This document shows, piece after piece, positions 36,014-45,817 of a stretch of 64,000 nt of DNA (position 1 is the first letter of the stretch; every line of letters starts with the position of its first letter). Below the pieces are notes generated by a model. It was not told the DNA's origin and ran no database searches. It saw only the letters and a program-made list of their open reading frames with translations. The stretch lies in the NCBI RefSeq assembly GCF_001278115.1, contig NZ_LIYD01000005.1:1937431-2001430 (forward strand), written 5' to 3'. Made by a program: the position numbers and the translations under genes. Source of the DNA: Flavobacterium akiainvivens (GTDB lineage: Bacteria; Bacteroidota; Bacteroidia; Flavobacteriales; Flavobacteriaceae).

Positions 36014-38053
36014 ATGAAACTAAAACTACTACAACCGCTTTTGTGGTTCTTGCCGCTATGCACACTAACGGGCTACGGGCAGGTAAATTTTACTGACAGC
36101 AACCTGCCCATATTTATTATTACTACTGATACTGACCCTGATACCGGCCTGCCAATGGAAATACCGGATGACCCTAAAATATGGGCCGACCTGAAAATTA
36201 TTTATCATGAAGATGGCAGCAGAAATTATATGACTGATCAGGATAATCCTGATTTTTTAAACTATGATTCACGTATTAAAATTGAGTTGAGGGGGTCTAC
36301 ATCGCAATGGCTGGATAAAAAACAATACGGCTGGACTACGTATGATGATGCCGGCCAAAAGCAAAATGTAAGCCTTTTAGGCATGCCCAGCGAAAATGAC
36401 TGGATACTTAACGGCCTTGCCTATGATGCATCTTTAATGCGCGACTACCTGTGCTACAACCTTGCCCGCCAGATAGGCCAGTATGCCACACGCACACAAT
36501 ACTGCGAAGTTGTTATTAACGGCGATTACCGCGGGCTTTACATTTTACAGGAAAAAATTAAAGACGATTCTAAAAGGGTTAATATTGAAGAAATAGACGA
36601 AGATGCACTTGAAGGGATGGCGCTTACCGGAGGCTACATAACCAAAACCGATAAAACAACCGGCGGGGATCCTGTAGCCTGGACTATGGACAGCTATGCC
36701 GAGTTTTCTCCATTTTCAGATTTTATACACGAACTGCCAAAGCCTGAAGACATCACTACAGCACAAAATGACTATATACACGGTGTCTTTGTTGACCTTG
36801 AAACCCAGGCTGCAACAGGTAACACCAATCCTGCCACAGGATTTACATCGGTAATAGATATTCCTACCTTTGTAGATTTTATGGTACTAAATGAGTTTTC
36901 CAGCAATGTAGATGCCTACCAGATTAGTACATTTTTTCACAAAGATAAAGGTGGTAAGCTGCGCGCAGGCCCGGTTTGGGATTTTAACCTGAGCATAGGC
37001 CTTGATGTGTTTGGCGACCGTAGCCATACTGATGTATGGCAGTTTGCTAATAATGATAATGATGGACCAAAATTTTGGACAGACCTGTTTAATAACGCAG
37101 AATTTAAATGCTATTTTTCCCGCAGATGGAATGAGGTTACTGCCACCGGACAACCCCTAAATTATAATAGTATTACTGCTTTTATAGATGAAACCGCCGA
37201 GCTGATTGAAGAAGCCAGTGCCCGGGAACAGTTGCGCTGGGGCACTGTACCAAACCTGGAAGGCGAACTGAATTTTATGAAAAGTTGGATTTCTGACAGG
37301 TTAAACTGGATGACCGATAACCTGGGCAGCTTTGATGCCTGTGCCACGCCGGAATTACCCCAACTGGTTATAAATGCCATAAACTACAATCCTGATGAAA
37401 CTTCTGAATTTCCTGAAAGCGATGACCAGGAGTTTATAGAAATAAAAAATGCAGGCACCACTGCTGTAGACCTTACCGGGATATATTTAAGGGAACTTGG
37501 AGTATCATACCAGTTTCCTGCCGGAAGCAGCCTGGCAGCAGGTGGTGTTATCCATTTAGCAAGCAACCCGGAAGTTTTTGAAGCACGCTATGGCACAACG
37601 GCTTTTGGACAGTTTCAGCGCAACCTGAGCAACAGCACACAAGCCCTTGTACTGGCCGATGCTTTTGGCAATATTATAGACGCCGTTACTTATGATGATG
37701 ACGAACCCTGGCCCGATGCCGATGGCAGTGGCCTGTACCTGCAACTTACAGATACAGCATTGGACAACAGCCTGCCCACAAGCTGGGTAGCTACAAATGC
37801 AGCACTGTCTCAACCTGTGTTTAATACCGCTAACATTAGCTTCTATCCTAACCCTGTAAATAACACACTGAATATTAGTGCAACACAAAACATTACAGCT
37901 ATAGAAGTATATGACATTTATGGAAAATTATTACAGCACATAACTGCAGATGCTGTAAAACAGGTTGACCTTAGCGCTTACACTAACGGTATTTACCTTG
38001 TAAAAGCTACAGCAGGTAATACCACCTTTACACAAAAAGTTATAAAGCAGTAG
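36014..38053 (+). CDS. CotH kinase-like secreted protein with lamin-tail and type IX sorting domains
   Basis: The 679-residue product has a signal peptide (ending GYGQ) and a CotH kinase-like domain (about residues 60-420) with IKIELRGSTSQ, GDYRGLYILQEKI and GPVWDFNLSIG. A lamin-tail domain follows (about 445-560, INYNPDETSEFPESDDQEFIEIKN in part), then a type A sorting domain (about 610-679, ISFYPNPVNNTLN...VIKQ). CotH of Bacillus phosphorylates spore-coat proteins. The role of the exported Bacteroidota relatives is not settled. It should be released or anchored at the cell surface by the type IX system. Confidence 0.87.
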   Translation: MKLKLLQPLLWFLPLCTLTGYGQVNFTDSNLPIFIITTDTDPDTGLPMEIPDDPKIWADLKIIYHEDGSRNYMTDQDNPDFLNYDSRIKIELRGSTSQWLDKKQYGWTTYDDAGQKQNVSLLGMPSENDWILNGLAYDASLMRDYLCYNLARQIGQYATRTQYCEVVINGDYRGLYILQEKIKDDSKRVNIEEIDEDALEGMALTGGYITKTDKTTGGDPVAWTMDSYAEFSPFSDFIHELPKPEDITTAQNDYIHGVFVDLETQAATGNTNPATGFTSVIDIPTFVDFMVLNEFSSNVDAYQISTFFHKDKGGKLRAGPVWDFNLSIGLDVFGDRSHTDVWQFANNDNDGPKFWTDLFNNAEFKCYFSRRWNEVTATGQPLNYNSITAFIDETAELIEEASAREQLRWGTVPNLEGELNFMKSWISDRLNWMTDNLGSFDACATPELPQLVINAINYNPDETSEFPESDDQEFIEIKNAGTTAVDLTGIYLRELGVSYQFPAGSSLAAGGVIHLASNPEVFEARYGTTAFGQFQRNLSNSTQALVLADAFGNIIDAVTYDDDEPWPDADGSGLYLQLTDTALDNSLPTSWVATNAALSQPVFNTANISFYPNPVNNTLNISATQNITAIEVYDIYGKLLQHITADAVKQVDLSAYTNGIYLVKATAGNTTFTQKVIKQ

Positions 38054-38070
38054 TATTTTACACAAAACAA

Positions 38071-38098
38071 AAATGCCGGACAATCTCCGGCATTTTTT
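38071..38098. terminator. Bidirectional terminator
   Basis: AAATGCCGGA and TCCGGCATTTTTT pair between the CotH-like gene and the converging antiporter gene. Confidence 0.85.
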
Positions 38099-38105
38099 AT
38101 TAATA

Positions 38106-39680
38106 TCAGCCTTTAAGTTTTTCTTCCTCAAGGTCTATTTGGTGTATAAACATCCTTACTACATCTTCATCAATACGCACATCGCCCTCATTTAATTTCA
38201 GCAGGGTAATGCGCTGCTTTTCTAATATGTTCATATAAATGTGCTTTATATCATCAGGAATATCTCGGTTTTCTCCCGGCTCAAGATAAAGCCCCCACCT
38301 GCGGGCCAGGTGCTGTAATACCTGGCTGCCTTCATACTCGGTTTTATACTTACCCTCAAGGCACCCAAGAGCCGCTGCGGCAAGCTTCTCGCGGATGAGA
38401 ACTTTTGTTTCCTCCTCCTCCATATGGTCATCAAAATGCGGAAGCCCCAGCTTTTCTATTATCATCGGAAGTGTTAGCCCCTGCACCACTAACGTAAGTA
38501 ATATTACCACAAAAGTTATGTACAGTATAAGGTTACGGTACGGGAAGGGTGTTCCATCATCAAGCGTTACAGGTATAGATAGCGCAGCAGCTAATGAAAC
38601 CACACCACGCATACCGGTCCACCCTAATATAAAGGGGGCTTTATACCCGGGGTTGGCATCGGCCACGGTAATAAAATAACTGGCAAGTTTTGTTACAATA
38701 ACTGCCCCAAATGCAGCAATTGTCCTGCCCACTATAAGCACTAAGGTGATAATTACCCCATATAGCGTAGCTTCTGATATACTAATGCCATTTTGCTCCA
38801 GGCCTTCGGTAATTTCAGGCAGGTCAAGCCCTATAAGCAAAAACACAAGGCCATTGAGCAAAAACACAAGGCTTTGCCATACGTTTTCTCCCCTAAGCCG
38901 CGAAGACCCGCTAAGAAACTTATGCCTGTGGTAAGAAAGGAAAAGCCCTCCGCTTACTACCGCTAAAACACCCGAGCAATGTATTTCTTCTGCTGCTATG
39001 TACATGGCATAAGGCGTTACCAGGGTTAGCACTGTATCCATATTAACATCGGTAGGCAACCATTTATGTGCTTTTAAAAAGATGAATCCCACCAGCAGTC
39101 CTGCACCGGCACCGCCCAGTACCATCCACACAAAACTCAGGGCCGCCTCATGCCATATAAACTGCCCGGTAGCCACTGCTATAAACGCAAACCTGAAAAT
39201 AATTAACGATGATGCATCATTAAGCAGGCTTTCGCCCTCAAGTATAGATGACATCCGTTTTGGCACATTAACAAACCGCAGTATAGCGCCGGCACTAACG
39301 GCATCTGGCGGAGATACAATACCCCCAAGCAAAAAACCCAGCGCAAGCGAAAAACCGGGTATAAAATAATTAGCCACAAACGCTACTGATATGGCGGTAA
39401 AAAACACCACTACAAAAGCAAAACTGGTTATTATGCGACGCCAGTGCCACAGTTCTTTCCATGAGTTTGCCCACGATGCTTCATACAATAGCGGCGGCAG
39501 GAATATTATAAAAATAAGCTCCGGCTCTATTTTAAGTGCCGGGATACCCGGAATAAAACTAATAAGCAGGCCTGCTATTACCAGCAATACCGGATAGGCA
39601 ACCCTGATTTTATTGGCCAGCATAATAAGCAGTACTATAAGCACTATCATGCCCAGGTAAAAAGGAAAGTGGTCGAGCAT
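38106..39680 (-). CDS. Na+/H+ antiporter, CPA1 family
   Basis: The 524-residue product has about 12 membrane segments and the CPA1 core, including LIFIIFLPPLLYEASW, GGIVSPPDAVSAGAILRF and ESLLNDASSLIIFRFAF (the ND ion site). The last 120 residues are a charged cytoplasmic tail. It exchanges Na+ (or K+) for H+. The 290-base gap from 39681 to 39970 holds the promoters of this gene and the divergent amidohydrolase, but no clear box. Confidence 0.9.
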   Translation of the reverse strand: MLDHFPFYLGMIVLIVLLIMLANKIRVAYPVLLVIAGLLISFIPGIPALKIEPELIFIIFLPPLLYEASWANSWKELWHWRRIITSFAFVVVFFTAISVAFVANYFIPGFSLALGFLLGGIVSPPDAVSAGAILRFVNVPKRMSSILEGESLLNDASSLIIFRFAFIAVATGQFIWHEAALSFVWMVLGGAGAGLLVGFIFLKAHKWLPTDVNMDTVLTLVTPYAMYIAAEEIHCSGVLAVVSGGLFLSYHRHKFLSGSSRLRGENVWQSLVFLLNGLVFLLIGLDLPEITEGLEQNGISISEATLYGVIITLVLIVGRTIAAFGAVIVTKLASYFITVADANPGYKAPFILGWTGMRGVVSLAAALSIPVTLDDGTPFPYRNLILYITFVVILLTLVVQGLTLPMIIEKLGLPHFDDHMEEEETKVLIREKLAAAALGCLEGKYKTEYEGSQVLQHLARRWGLYLEPGENRDIPDDIKHIYMNILEKQRITLLKLNEGDVRIDEDVVRMFIHQIDLEEEKLKG

Positions 39681-39970
39681 ATAAAGTTGATTGATTTTTG
39701 TTTCCCTACAAATCTATGAGATTTTAACAGAATAAAGTAACCTGCACACATCCTTCAGCCTGAAATACTGAAATCTACTTGCTAAAAACAGGCTTAGCTT
39801 CAAAACTACATGCTATTGACCTTAGATACATAATACAGCTTAATTATTTAGCAATATCATTTACTTTTTTGTCTTATCTTTTATTTTAATTTGCTAATCA
39901 ATCGTTTTAGTATTGCTACCCGGCTTACTATTAATTGTAATTTTAGCCGCAAAAGAATAAGCCACTGCCC

Positions 39971-40795
39971 ATGATTATTGATGCACACATACATTTTTGG
40001 AACTATAACCCGGTAAGGGATGCATGGATAACCAACGACATGAACGTTATTCAGCGCGACTTTCTTCCCGCAGATGTGCAGGGTATTTTTACCGAAAACA
40101 ACATACATGGCTGTGTAGCGGTGCAGGCCGACCAAAGCCCTGCTGAAACTGATTTTTTGTTGAAACTTGCCGCTGAAAATGACTTTATAAAAGGCGTTTC
40201 AGGCTGGATAGACCTTACAGCCGCCGATATAGAACAGCAACTCGATGCTTATAAAAACGAACAAAAGCTGAAAGGCTTTCGCCATATTGCTGAGGGCGAA
40301 CCCGAAGGCTTTTTATTACGCAAAGATGTTTTAAACAGCATTAGCCACATAGGCCGCCACGGTTATGCCTATGATATATTAGTGAAGCAGCACCAGCTTA
40401 ACGATGCCCTTTCATTATCTGAAAAATTACCGGGGCAGCGCTTAATAATAGACCATTGCGCCAAACCGGCATTGCGCACCGGCAACCTTTCTACCTGGAA
40501 ACAGCAAATGAAAGAACTGGCTTTAAACCCCGATATTTACTGCAAACTATCTGGCCTGCTAACCGAAGACCACTGGCACAACTGCAATGAAAAACAGCTA
40601 AAAGACTGCCTTGATGTTATATTTGAAAACTTCGGTACAAACAAAATTCTTTTTGGCAGCGACTGGCCTGTAATGCTGTTAGCCGGGCATTATACACAAT
40701 GGAAAAACCTTGTACAACAATATACCTCGCAATTTTCGCAAAAAGAGCAGGATGCTGTTTTTAGCAGCAACGCCATAACCTTTTATAACCTTTAA
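39971..40795 (+). CDS. Amidohydrolase family protein, L-fuconolactonase-like
   Basis: The 274-residue product is a TIM-barrel amidohydrolase of the amidohydro-rel (PF04909) type: DAHIHFW at the start, IIDHCAKP and LFGSDWPV near the end. This pattern is that of lactonases such as L-fuconolactone hydrolase. It is followed after 9 bases by a GH95 gene, so a role in deoxy- or L-galactose-type sugar breakdown is plausible, though only inferred from the neighbour. Confidence 0.75.
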   Translation: MIIDAHIHFWNYNPVRDAWITNDMNVIQRDFLPADVQGIFTENNIHGCVAVQADQSPAETDFLLKLAAENDFIKGVSGWIDLTAADIEQQLDAYKNEQKLKGFRHIAEGEPEGFLLRKDVLNSISHIGRHGYAYDILVKQHQLNDALSLSEKLPGQRLIIDHCAKPALRTGNLSTWKQQMKELALNPDIYCKLSGLLTEDHWHNCNEKQLKDCLDVIFENFGTNKILFGSDWPVMLLAGHYTQWKNLVQQYTSQFSQKEQDAVFSSNAITFYNL

Positions 40796-40804
40796 ACCTG
40801 TAAG

Positions 40805-43270
40805 ATGCTTTTTAAACAAATTAAAAAAATCAGCCTTTTACTACTGCTGGCCGCCACCGGCCATGCACAGCAAAAACTAACACTGCACTATGATAAACCC
40901 GCAAAAGAGTGGACCGAAGCCCTGCCTGTGGGCAATGGCCGGCTTGGCGGAATGGTATTTGGCCGTGTAAATGAAGAGCTTATACAGCTTAACGAGGCTA
41001 CATTATGGAGCGGCGGGCCGGTATCTAAAAACGTAAACCCTGATGCGTTTAACAACCTTGCCCCTACCCGCCAGGCCCTTACAGAAGGTGATTATGAAAA
41101 AGCCTATGAGCTTACTAAAAAAATGCAGGGGCTTTACAGTGAGAGCTATATGCCGCTGGGCGACCTTAAAATTAAACAGGATTTTGGCAATGCACAGCCT
41201 ACTGCCTACTACCGTGGGCTTAACATTCAGGATGCGGTGGCCACCACTACGTTTACGGTTAACGGAGTTGAATACAAGCGCGAAGTTTTTGCATCGGCAC
41301 CGGGCGAATGTATTATTATACGACTTACGGCAAGCAAGACTAAGAGTCTTTCCCTTACTGTTTCGGCTGCAAGCCAGTTGAATAATATAATATCGGCCGG
41401 TCATGGACTTATTATGCTAAAAGGCAAAGCTCCTGCCCATGCCGACCCCAGTTATATAAGCTACAACAAAGAACCCATAATTTATACTGACACGACAGGC
41501 TGCCGCGGAATGCGTTTTGAGCTTATTGTCAAACAACAGGTTAAAGACGGTACAGCGTACACAAAAAATAACGAGATTGTTATAAAAGATGCCACAGAAG
41601 TATTGCTGTTTGTTTCGGCCGCTACAAGCTTTAACGGGTTTGATAAATGCCCCGACAGCCAGGGCAAAGACGAACATAAACTAACCCTTGAACACCTTAA
41701 AAAATCAGAAGGCAAAAAATATGAAAAGCTGCTAAAAGACCACCTTGCTGATTTTCATGGCTTTTTTAACCGCGTATCCTTAACACTTAATGATACCGAA
41801 AAAGACAAATCAGCCCTGCCTACAGATGTAAGGCTGGAACAATATACCGCCGGCGGAAAAGACGCTAACCTTGAGGCACTGTTTTTTCAGTATGGGCGTT
41901 ACCTGCTTATTTCGGCATCGCGCACTAAAGATGCCCCGGCTAACCTTCAGGGTATATGGAGTAAAGAACTGCGCGCACCGTGGAGCAGCAACTACACCAC
42001 AAACATTAATGTACAGATGAATTACTGGCCGGTAGAAAGCGGCAACCTTTCTGAGCTGTTTTCGCCGCTTAACGACCTCATAAAAAACATATCTGTTACC
42101 GGAACCGAAACCGCAAAAAGCTTTTATCATGCTAACGGATGGGTGCTGCACCACAATTCTGATATCTGGGGCACCAGCAACCCCGTAGGCGACCTTGGTA
42201 AAGGAGACCCCATGTGGGCAAACTGGTATATGGGGGCCAACTGGCTAACAAGGCACCTGTGGGAGCACTATGAATATACCGGCGATAAAAACTATTTAAA
42301 AGAAGTATATCCTATTATGAAAGGTGCTGCCTTATTTACGCTTGACTGGCTTCAGCAGGATAAAGACGGGTATCTTGTTACCATGCCTTCTACTTCGCCC
42401 GAAAACAGGTATTATTATGACGGTAAAAAGAAAGGTGCTGTTACCGTAGCCAGCACCATGGATATGGCTATTATAAGAGACTTGTTTAGCAATACCATGG
42501 CGGCGGCTAAAATTCTTAATACAGATAACGACTTTACCAAAACCTTAGAAAGCGCCAACTCAAAACTACTGCCTTATAAAATAGGCAGTAAAGGCCAGTT
42601 GCTGGAGTGGTATAGAGAGTTTGAGGAAGAAGACCCTCACCACAGGCATACATCGCACCTGTATGCATTGCACCCTGCCACCAGCATATCGCCTTTAACC
42701 ACACCCGATTTGGCTAACGCTGCCCGCCGAACCCTTGAACTACGCGGCGATGACGGCACGGGGTGGAGCCTTGCCTGGAAAGTAAATATGTGGGCACGCC
42801 TGCTCGATGGCAACCATGCCTATACCCTTTTCAGAAACCAGCTGCGCCTTACTAAAGATAACGACACCAACTATAACGGCCACGGCGGTGCCTATCCCAA
42901 CCTTTTTGATGCCCACCCGCCTTTTCAGATTGACGGTAATTTTGCCGGTACGGCTGGGGTGATAGAAATGCTGCTGCAAAGCCAGAATAACGAACTGCAC
43001 TTGTTGCCTGCCTTGCCCGATGCATGGGCTGAAGGAAATGTTACAGGCCTAAAAGCCAAAGGTAATTTTACAGTAGCTATTAAATGGCAAAACGGCAAGC
43101 TGGCTGTTGGAAAAATAACCTCTAACAATGGAGGTAAATGCTCTATTCGTGCAGCGCAGCCTTTTATTATAAAAGAAACCGGCCTTAAAAGCGAAAAGTC
43201 AGAAATTGGATATAGCGTTACTTTTAACAGTAAAAAAGGAACAACCTATACTGTTGAGGCCACTCAATAA
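40805..43270 (+). CDS. GH95 alpha-L-fucosidase or alpha-L-galactosidase
   Basis: The 821-residue product has a signal peptide (ending TGHAQ) and the family length. GH95 motifs are PVGNGRLGGMVFG, QLNEATLWSGGP, NLQGIWSKELRAPWSSNYT, HNSDIWG and FQIDGNFAGTAGVIEMLLQ. The (alpha/alpha)6 barrel uses inverting catalysis with a Glu and Asn/Asp pair. Family members cut alpha-1,2-L-fucose or alpha-L-galactose from plant xyloglucan or pectin and from host glycans. It forms an operon with the amidohydrolase. Confidence 0.9.
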   Translation: MLFKQIKKISLLLLLAATGHAQQKLTLHYDKPAKEWTEALPVGNGRLGGMVFGRVNEELIQLNEATLWSGGPVSKNVNPDAFNNLAPTRQALTEGDYEKAYELTKKMQGLYSESYMPLGDLKIKQDFGNAQPTAYYRGLNIQDAVATTTFTVNGVEYKREVFASAPGECIIIRLTASKTKSLSLTVSAASQLNNIISAGHGLIMLKGKAPAHADPSYISYNKEPIIYTDTTGCRGMRFELIVKQQVKDGTAYTKNNEIVIKDATEVLLFVSAATSFNGFDKCPDSQGKDEHKLTLEHLKKSEGKKYEKLLKDHLADFHGFFNRVSLTLNDTEKDKSALPTDVRLEQYTAGGKDANLEALFFQYGRYLLISASRTKDAPANLQGIWSKELRAPWSSNYTTNINVQMNYWPVESGNLSELFSPLNDLIKNISVTGTETAKSFYHANGWVLHHNSDIWGTSNPVGDLGKGDPMWANWYMGANWLTRHLWEHYEYTGDKNYLKEVYPIMKGAALFTLDWLQQDKDGYLVTMPSTSPENRYYYDGKKKGAVTVASTMDMAIIRDLFSNTMAAAKILNTDNDFTKTLESANSKLLPYKIGSKGQLLEWYREFEEEDPHHRHTSHLYALHPATSISPLTTPDLANAARRTLELRGDDGTGWSLAWKVNMWARLLDGNHAYTLFRNQLRLTKDNDTNYNGHGGAYPNLFDAHPPFQIDGNFAGTAGVIEMLLQSQNNELHLLPALPDAWAEGNVTGLKAKGNFTVAIKWQNGKLAVGKITSNNGGKCSIRAAQPFIIKETGLKSEKSEIGYSVTFNSKKGTTYTVEATQ

Positions 43271-43286
43271 CGTGTAACAAAAAATA

Positions 43287-43330
43287 TAAATCCCTAAAAA
43301 GAGCTTATACAAGTTCTTTTTAGGGATTTA
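43287..43330. terminator. Terminator after the GH95 gene
   Basis: Arms 43287-43306 and 43311-43330 match at 19 of 20 positions around a 4-base loop, giving a long perfect-looking stem 17 bases after the GH95 stop. The T-rich part lies in the arm. Confidence 0.6.
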
Positions 43331-43433
43331 TAATTATACGCCAAACTATGCTGCCGGATAATTTCATGAAAAGAGATAAGGGCTTCTTTGCGATAAACTT
43401 CTTTTGGAAAAGCAGGTAATCTTGTTTTAATAA

Positions 43434-43475
43434 CAATAAAAAACAAAAAACCCTTTCAAAATTATTGAAAGGGTT
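43434..43475 (-). terminator. Terminator after the GH28-like gene
   Basis: AACCCTTTCAA and TTGAAAGGGTT pair, with a minus-strand T-run (TTTTTTGTTTTTTATT) after them. It lies about 90 bases past the GH28-like stop. Confidence 0.75.
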
Positions 43476-43565
43476 AACTATATTAACAGCTCAAATGGTC
43501 TTCAAAAAAGTTCAACATCTATTTAGGTAATGCTCATACAATTCATAAGTTAATTGTATAAAAAT

Positions 43566-45353
43566 TTATTCTTCCCTAACTATTGCCTGCCTTGCATCTG
43601 CCGGTGATACTGTCTGGCTGCTGTTTATAAAATTAATATTTTCTGCATACCTGATGTAATATCCCCATGCAGGGAGCATGCCAAAAACACTGTACTCGGG
43701 GTAATTTCCTTTATATTGGCCAGGTGTTTGGGGAATTGAAGTTGCACCGCCTTTAAACGAATGAACTTTTACATTATCAAAAGTAACATCCTTTACTTTG
43801 TAAACAGTACCCTCCAGATTTGTACCGCTTATACAACTGCCAATATTGTCAGTAATATTCCTGAAATCTAAATTAGAAAATTTAATATTACTTATACTGC
43901 CGGTTTTTGCCGGGGCACCTTTAGGCCTATGGCCTCGTTTTCCGGCTGAATGCAATAGGAAAAAAGCGTTTGCAGAGGTGTTTAAATTTATCTTATCGAA
44001 AGTAATATCAGAAAAATCGGCACCATCTAATCCTTGTAATGAAATGGCGCATAAACCACCTCTGCCTGATCCGTTTATGGCTATATCCTGAAGTAAACAG
44101 TTGGTAAAAGCCCCGTAAGTTAAAGTTCCGAATTTTATTTTATTGCCTGTAGTGCCATTAATTGTAACATTTTTAATAGTCATATTATGTACACCCGTTG
44201 CCGAACCGCTTTTGGGGCAAATGGCATCGTCCTGGCATAAAATGGTACTGTTAGTAATGCTTACGTCATGAGAATCACAAATATCAATACCATCTTTATT
44301 TACACCATAAGCAGAAGTATTAATGTTGATTCCGTCCACTATTACGGTATGGCATTCTAAAATAACAAAATCCCACATGGCACTGTTCACTATGTCTATA
44401 TTAGCAACCCTAACATTATTAGAATATGCTACATATAAAGCCATTGGCCTCAGGATTTCATCTTTATCATGATCCCATATAGCACAATCTCCATTACCAT
44501 CAATAACACCACCGCCTGCAATGGTTAGGTTGTTTGCTCCTTCGGCATACACAAAGGCTTCCTTTAGTTCCCAGCCACCGCCGCCAAGAACTCCGGGCAA
44601 CCACACATTTGCATTATCTGCATGCCGGGTTATGGCTGGGTATAGCGAATTATCCTGTATTCCTTTGAGTATTGCGGTACGGTCAATCCACAAAGTCATG
44701 TTAGATTTTAACCTTATTTGGCCAGACATATATGTTCCGCCAGACACAATTACAGAACCACCGTTTGAACAGGCATCTATAGCTGCCTGTATGGCTTTTG
44801 TATCATTTGTCTTTCCATCGCCTTTTGCTCCATAATCTTTAACATTATATTGAGTTCCCGTTGCACTGCAAAGCCCTTCATTACCTGAAATCGCAATATT
44901 ATCTATATTAGGCCCACCATTTGAAGTGTTGGCTAAAAGCCTGATAGTATTATTTCCTGCGTTAAGATGCACGGTAACCCTGTCAATCCAGTAATAGTTC
45001 CAGTCATCAAAACGCGATGGAAATTTTAAGTCATTCACTACCTTACCATTTACGGTTAATTTACAGGGACGATCCGTTCCGCCTGCATTTGCATATTTAA
45101 TTAATAAAGTATAGTCTCCAGCTGCTGCACTATTTATGTTATTCCATTCAACATAAGAATCTTTACCTCCCATATCAAGATACCCAGACCCAACATACGG
45201 GAAATTTGACGTGCCAATTGTACAGTCAGGTGATTTACCTGTATGGTTTTCTCCTTCGTAATAAGAGGTCTTAAAGGTTTTAGCACCTTGGGCATTTACC
45301 GTTTTTAATGAAAATGTTGTTAAAATAAATAAGGCAACCAGTTTAAATTTCAT
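43566..45353 (-). CDS. GH28-like pectinase with N-terminal carbohydrate-binding domain
   Basis: The 595-residue product has a signal peptide (ending VNAQ), a CBM6/35-like domain (about residues 28-155) and a right-handed beta helix (about 168-540) that starts with the GH28-type YNVKDYGAKGDGKTNDTKAI. The motifs NKDGIDICD and QDDAICPKSG supply the acidic residues of GH28, and NKIKFGT stands where RIK is found. The usual GHG histidine segment is not seen. It may be a rhamnogalacturonan- or galacturonan-acting enzyme with a changed site. Lyases with this fold are a second possibility. Confidence 0.75.
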   Translation of the reverse strand: MKFKLVALFILTTFSLKTVNAQGAKTFKTSYYEGENHTGKSPDCTIGTSNFPYVGSGYLDMGGKDSYVEWNNINSAAAGDYTLLIKYANAGGTDRPCKLTVNGKVVNDLKFPSRFDDWNYYWIDRVTVHLNAGNNTIRLLANTSNGGPNIDNIAISGNEGLCSATGTQYNVKDYGAKGDGKTNDTKAIQAAIDACSNGGSVIVSGGTYMSGQIRLKSNMTLWIDRTAILKGIQDNSLYPAITRHADNANVWLPGVLGGGGWELKEAFVYAEGANNLTIAGGGVIDGNGDCAIWDHDKDEILRPMALYVAYSNNVRVANIDIVNSAMWDFVILECHTVIVDGININTSAYGVNKDGIDICDSHDVSITNSTILCQDDAICPKSGSATGVHNMTIKNVTINGTTGNKIKFGTLTYGAFTNCLLQDIAINGSGRGGLCAISLQGLDGADFSDITFDKINLNTSANAFFLLHSAGKRGHRPKGAPAKTGSISNIKFSNLDFRNITDNIGSCISGTNLEGTVYKVKDVTFDNVKVHSFKGGATSIPQTPGQYKGNYPEYSVFGMLPAWGYYIRYAENINFINSSQTVSPADARQAIVREE

Positions 45354-45514
45354 GCTGTTTTTTGTTTTAATCTGCTAAAATAGCCTATTACACTGTGAGG
45401 TATTCCCATAATGGTGTCTCAATCTTTGTTCAAATTGTTTCGATACCTAAAATATCACTCCGTTTAATAATAGATTGAAATGATTGGTTGAAAAATGAGA
45501 TGATTTGTGTGCTT

Positions 45515-45669
45515 TCTAAGAAGTAGAGCGAAAAACTTAATCTGCATTAAACCTATTGATTTACCAATTTTCGGCACAGCTTAAACTGACCAAAGCCAAA
45601 GAAACCATGCTGATGAAGCACAAACGCATAGACCTGCCTCTACCTGGTGATTTTGGACGTCCCTTATAA
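45515..45669 (+). pseudogene. Degraded tail of an IS21-family istA gene
   Basis: TAGAGCG, then CTTA and TCTGCATTAAACC match the last 30 bases of the istA seen at the right end of the window, with small insertions. The frame then runs on as YQFSAQLKLTKAKETMLMKH and KRIDLPLPGDFGRPL to a TAA at 45667-45669. No start, no catalytic domain and no element ends remain. The 45354-45514 stretch before it holds the GH28-like gene's upstream region and nothing else recognised. Confidence 0.6.
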
Positions 45670-45674
45670 ACAAA

Positions 45675-45703
45675 AAACCCTCTCAGTTTCCTGAAAGGGT
45701 TTT
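45675..45703. terminator. Terminator between the AraC gene and the istA remnant
   Basis: AACCCTCTCAG and CTGAAAGGGTT pair around TTTC, with T-rich sequence on the minus side. It could end the AraC gene at 45818. Confidence 0.6.
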
Positions 45704-45817
45704 ACTACAACTCGTAGCGTTACCCGAACAAATGTCGAACTATTTTAAAGAGGATTTGGAGCGTTTGTCTACATTAACTTTACCCTAAAGATATATTTCA
45801 GGGACTTATCATTAATA

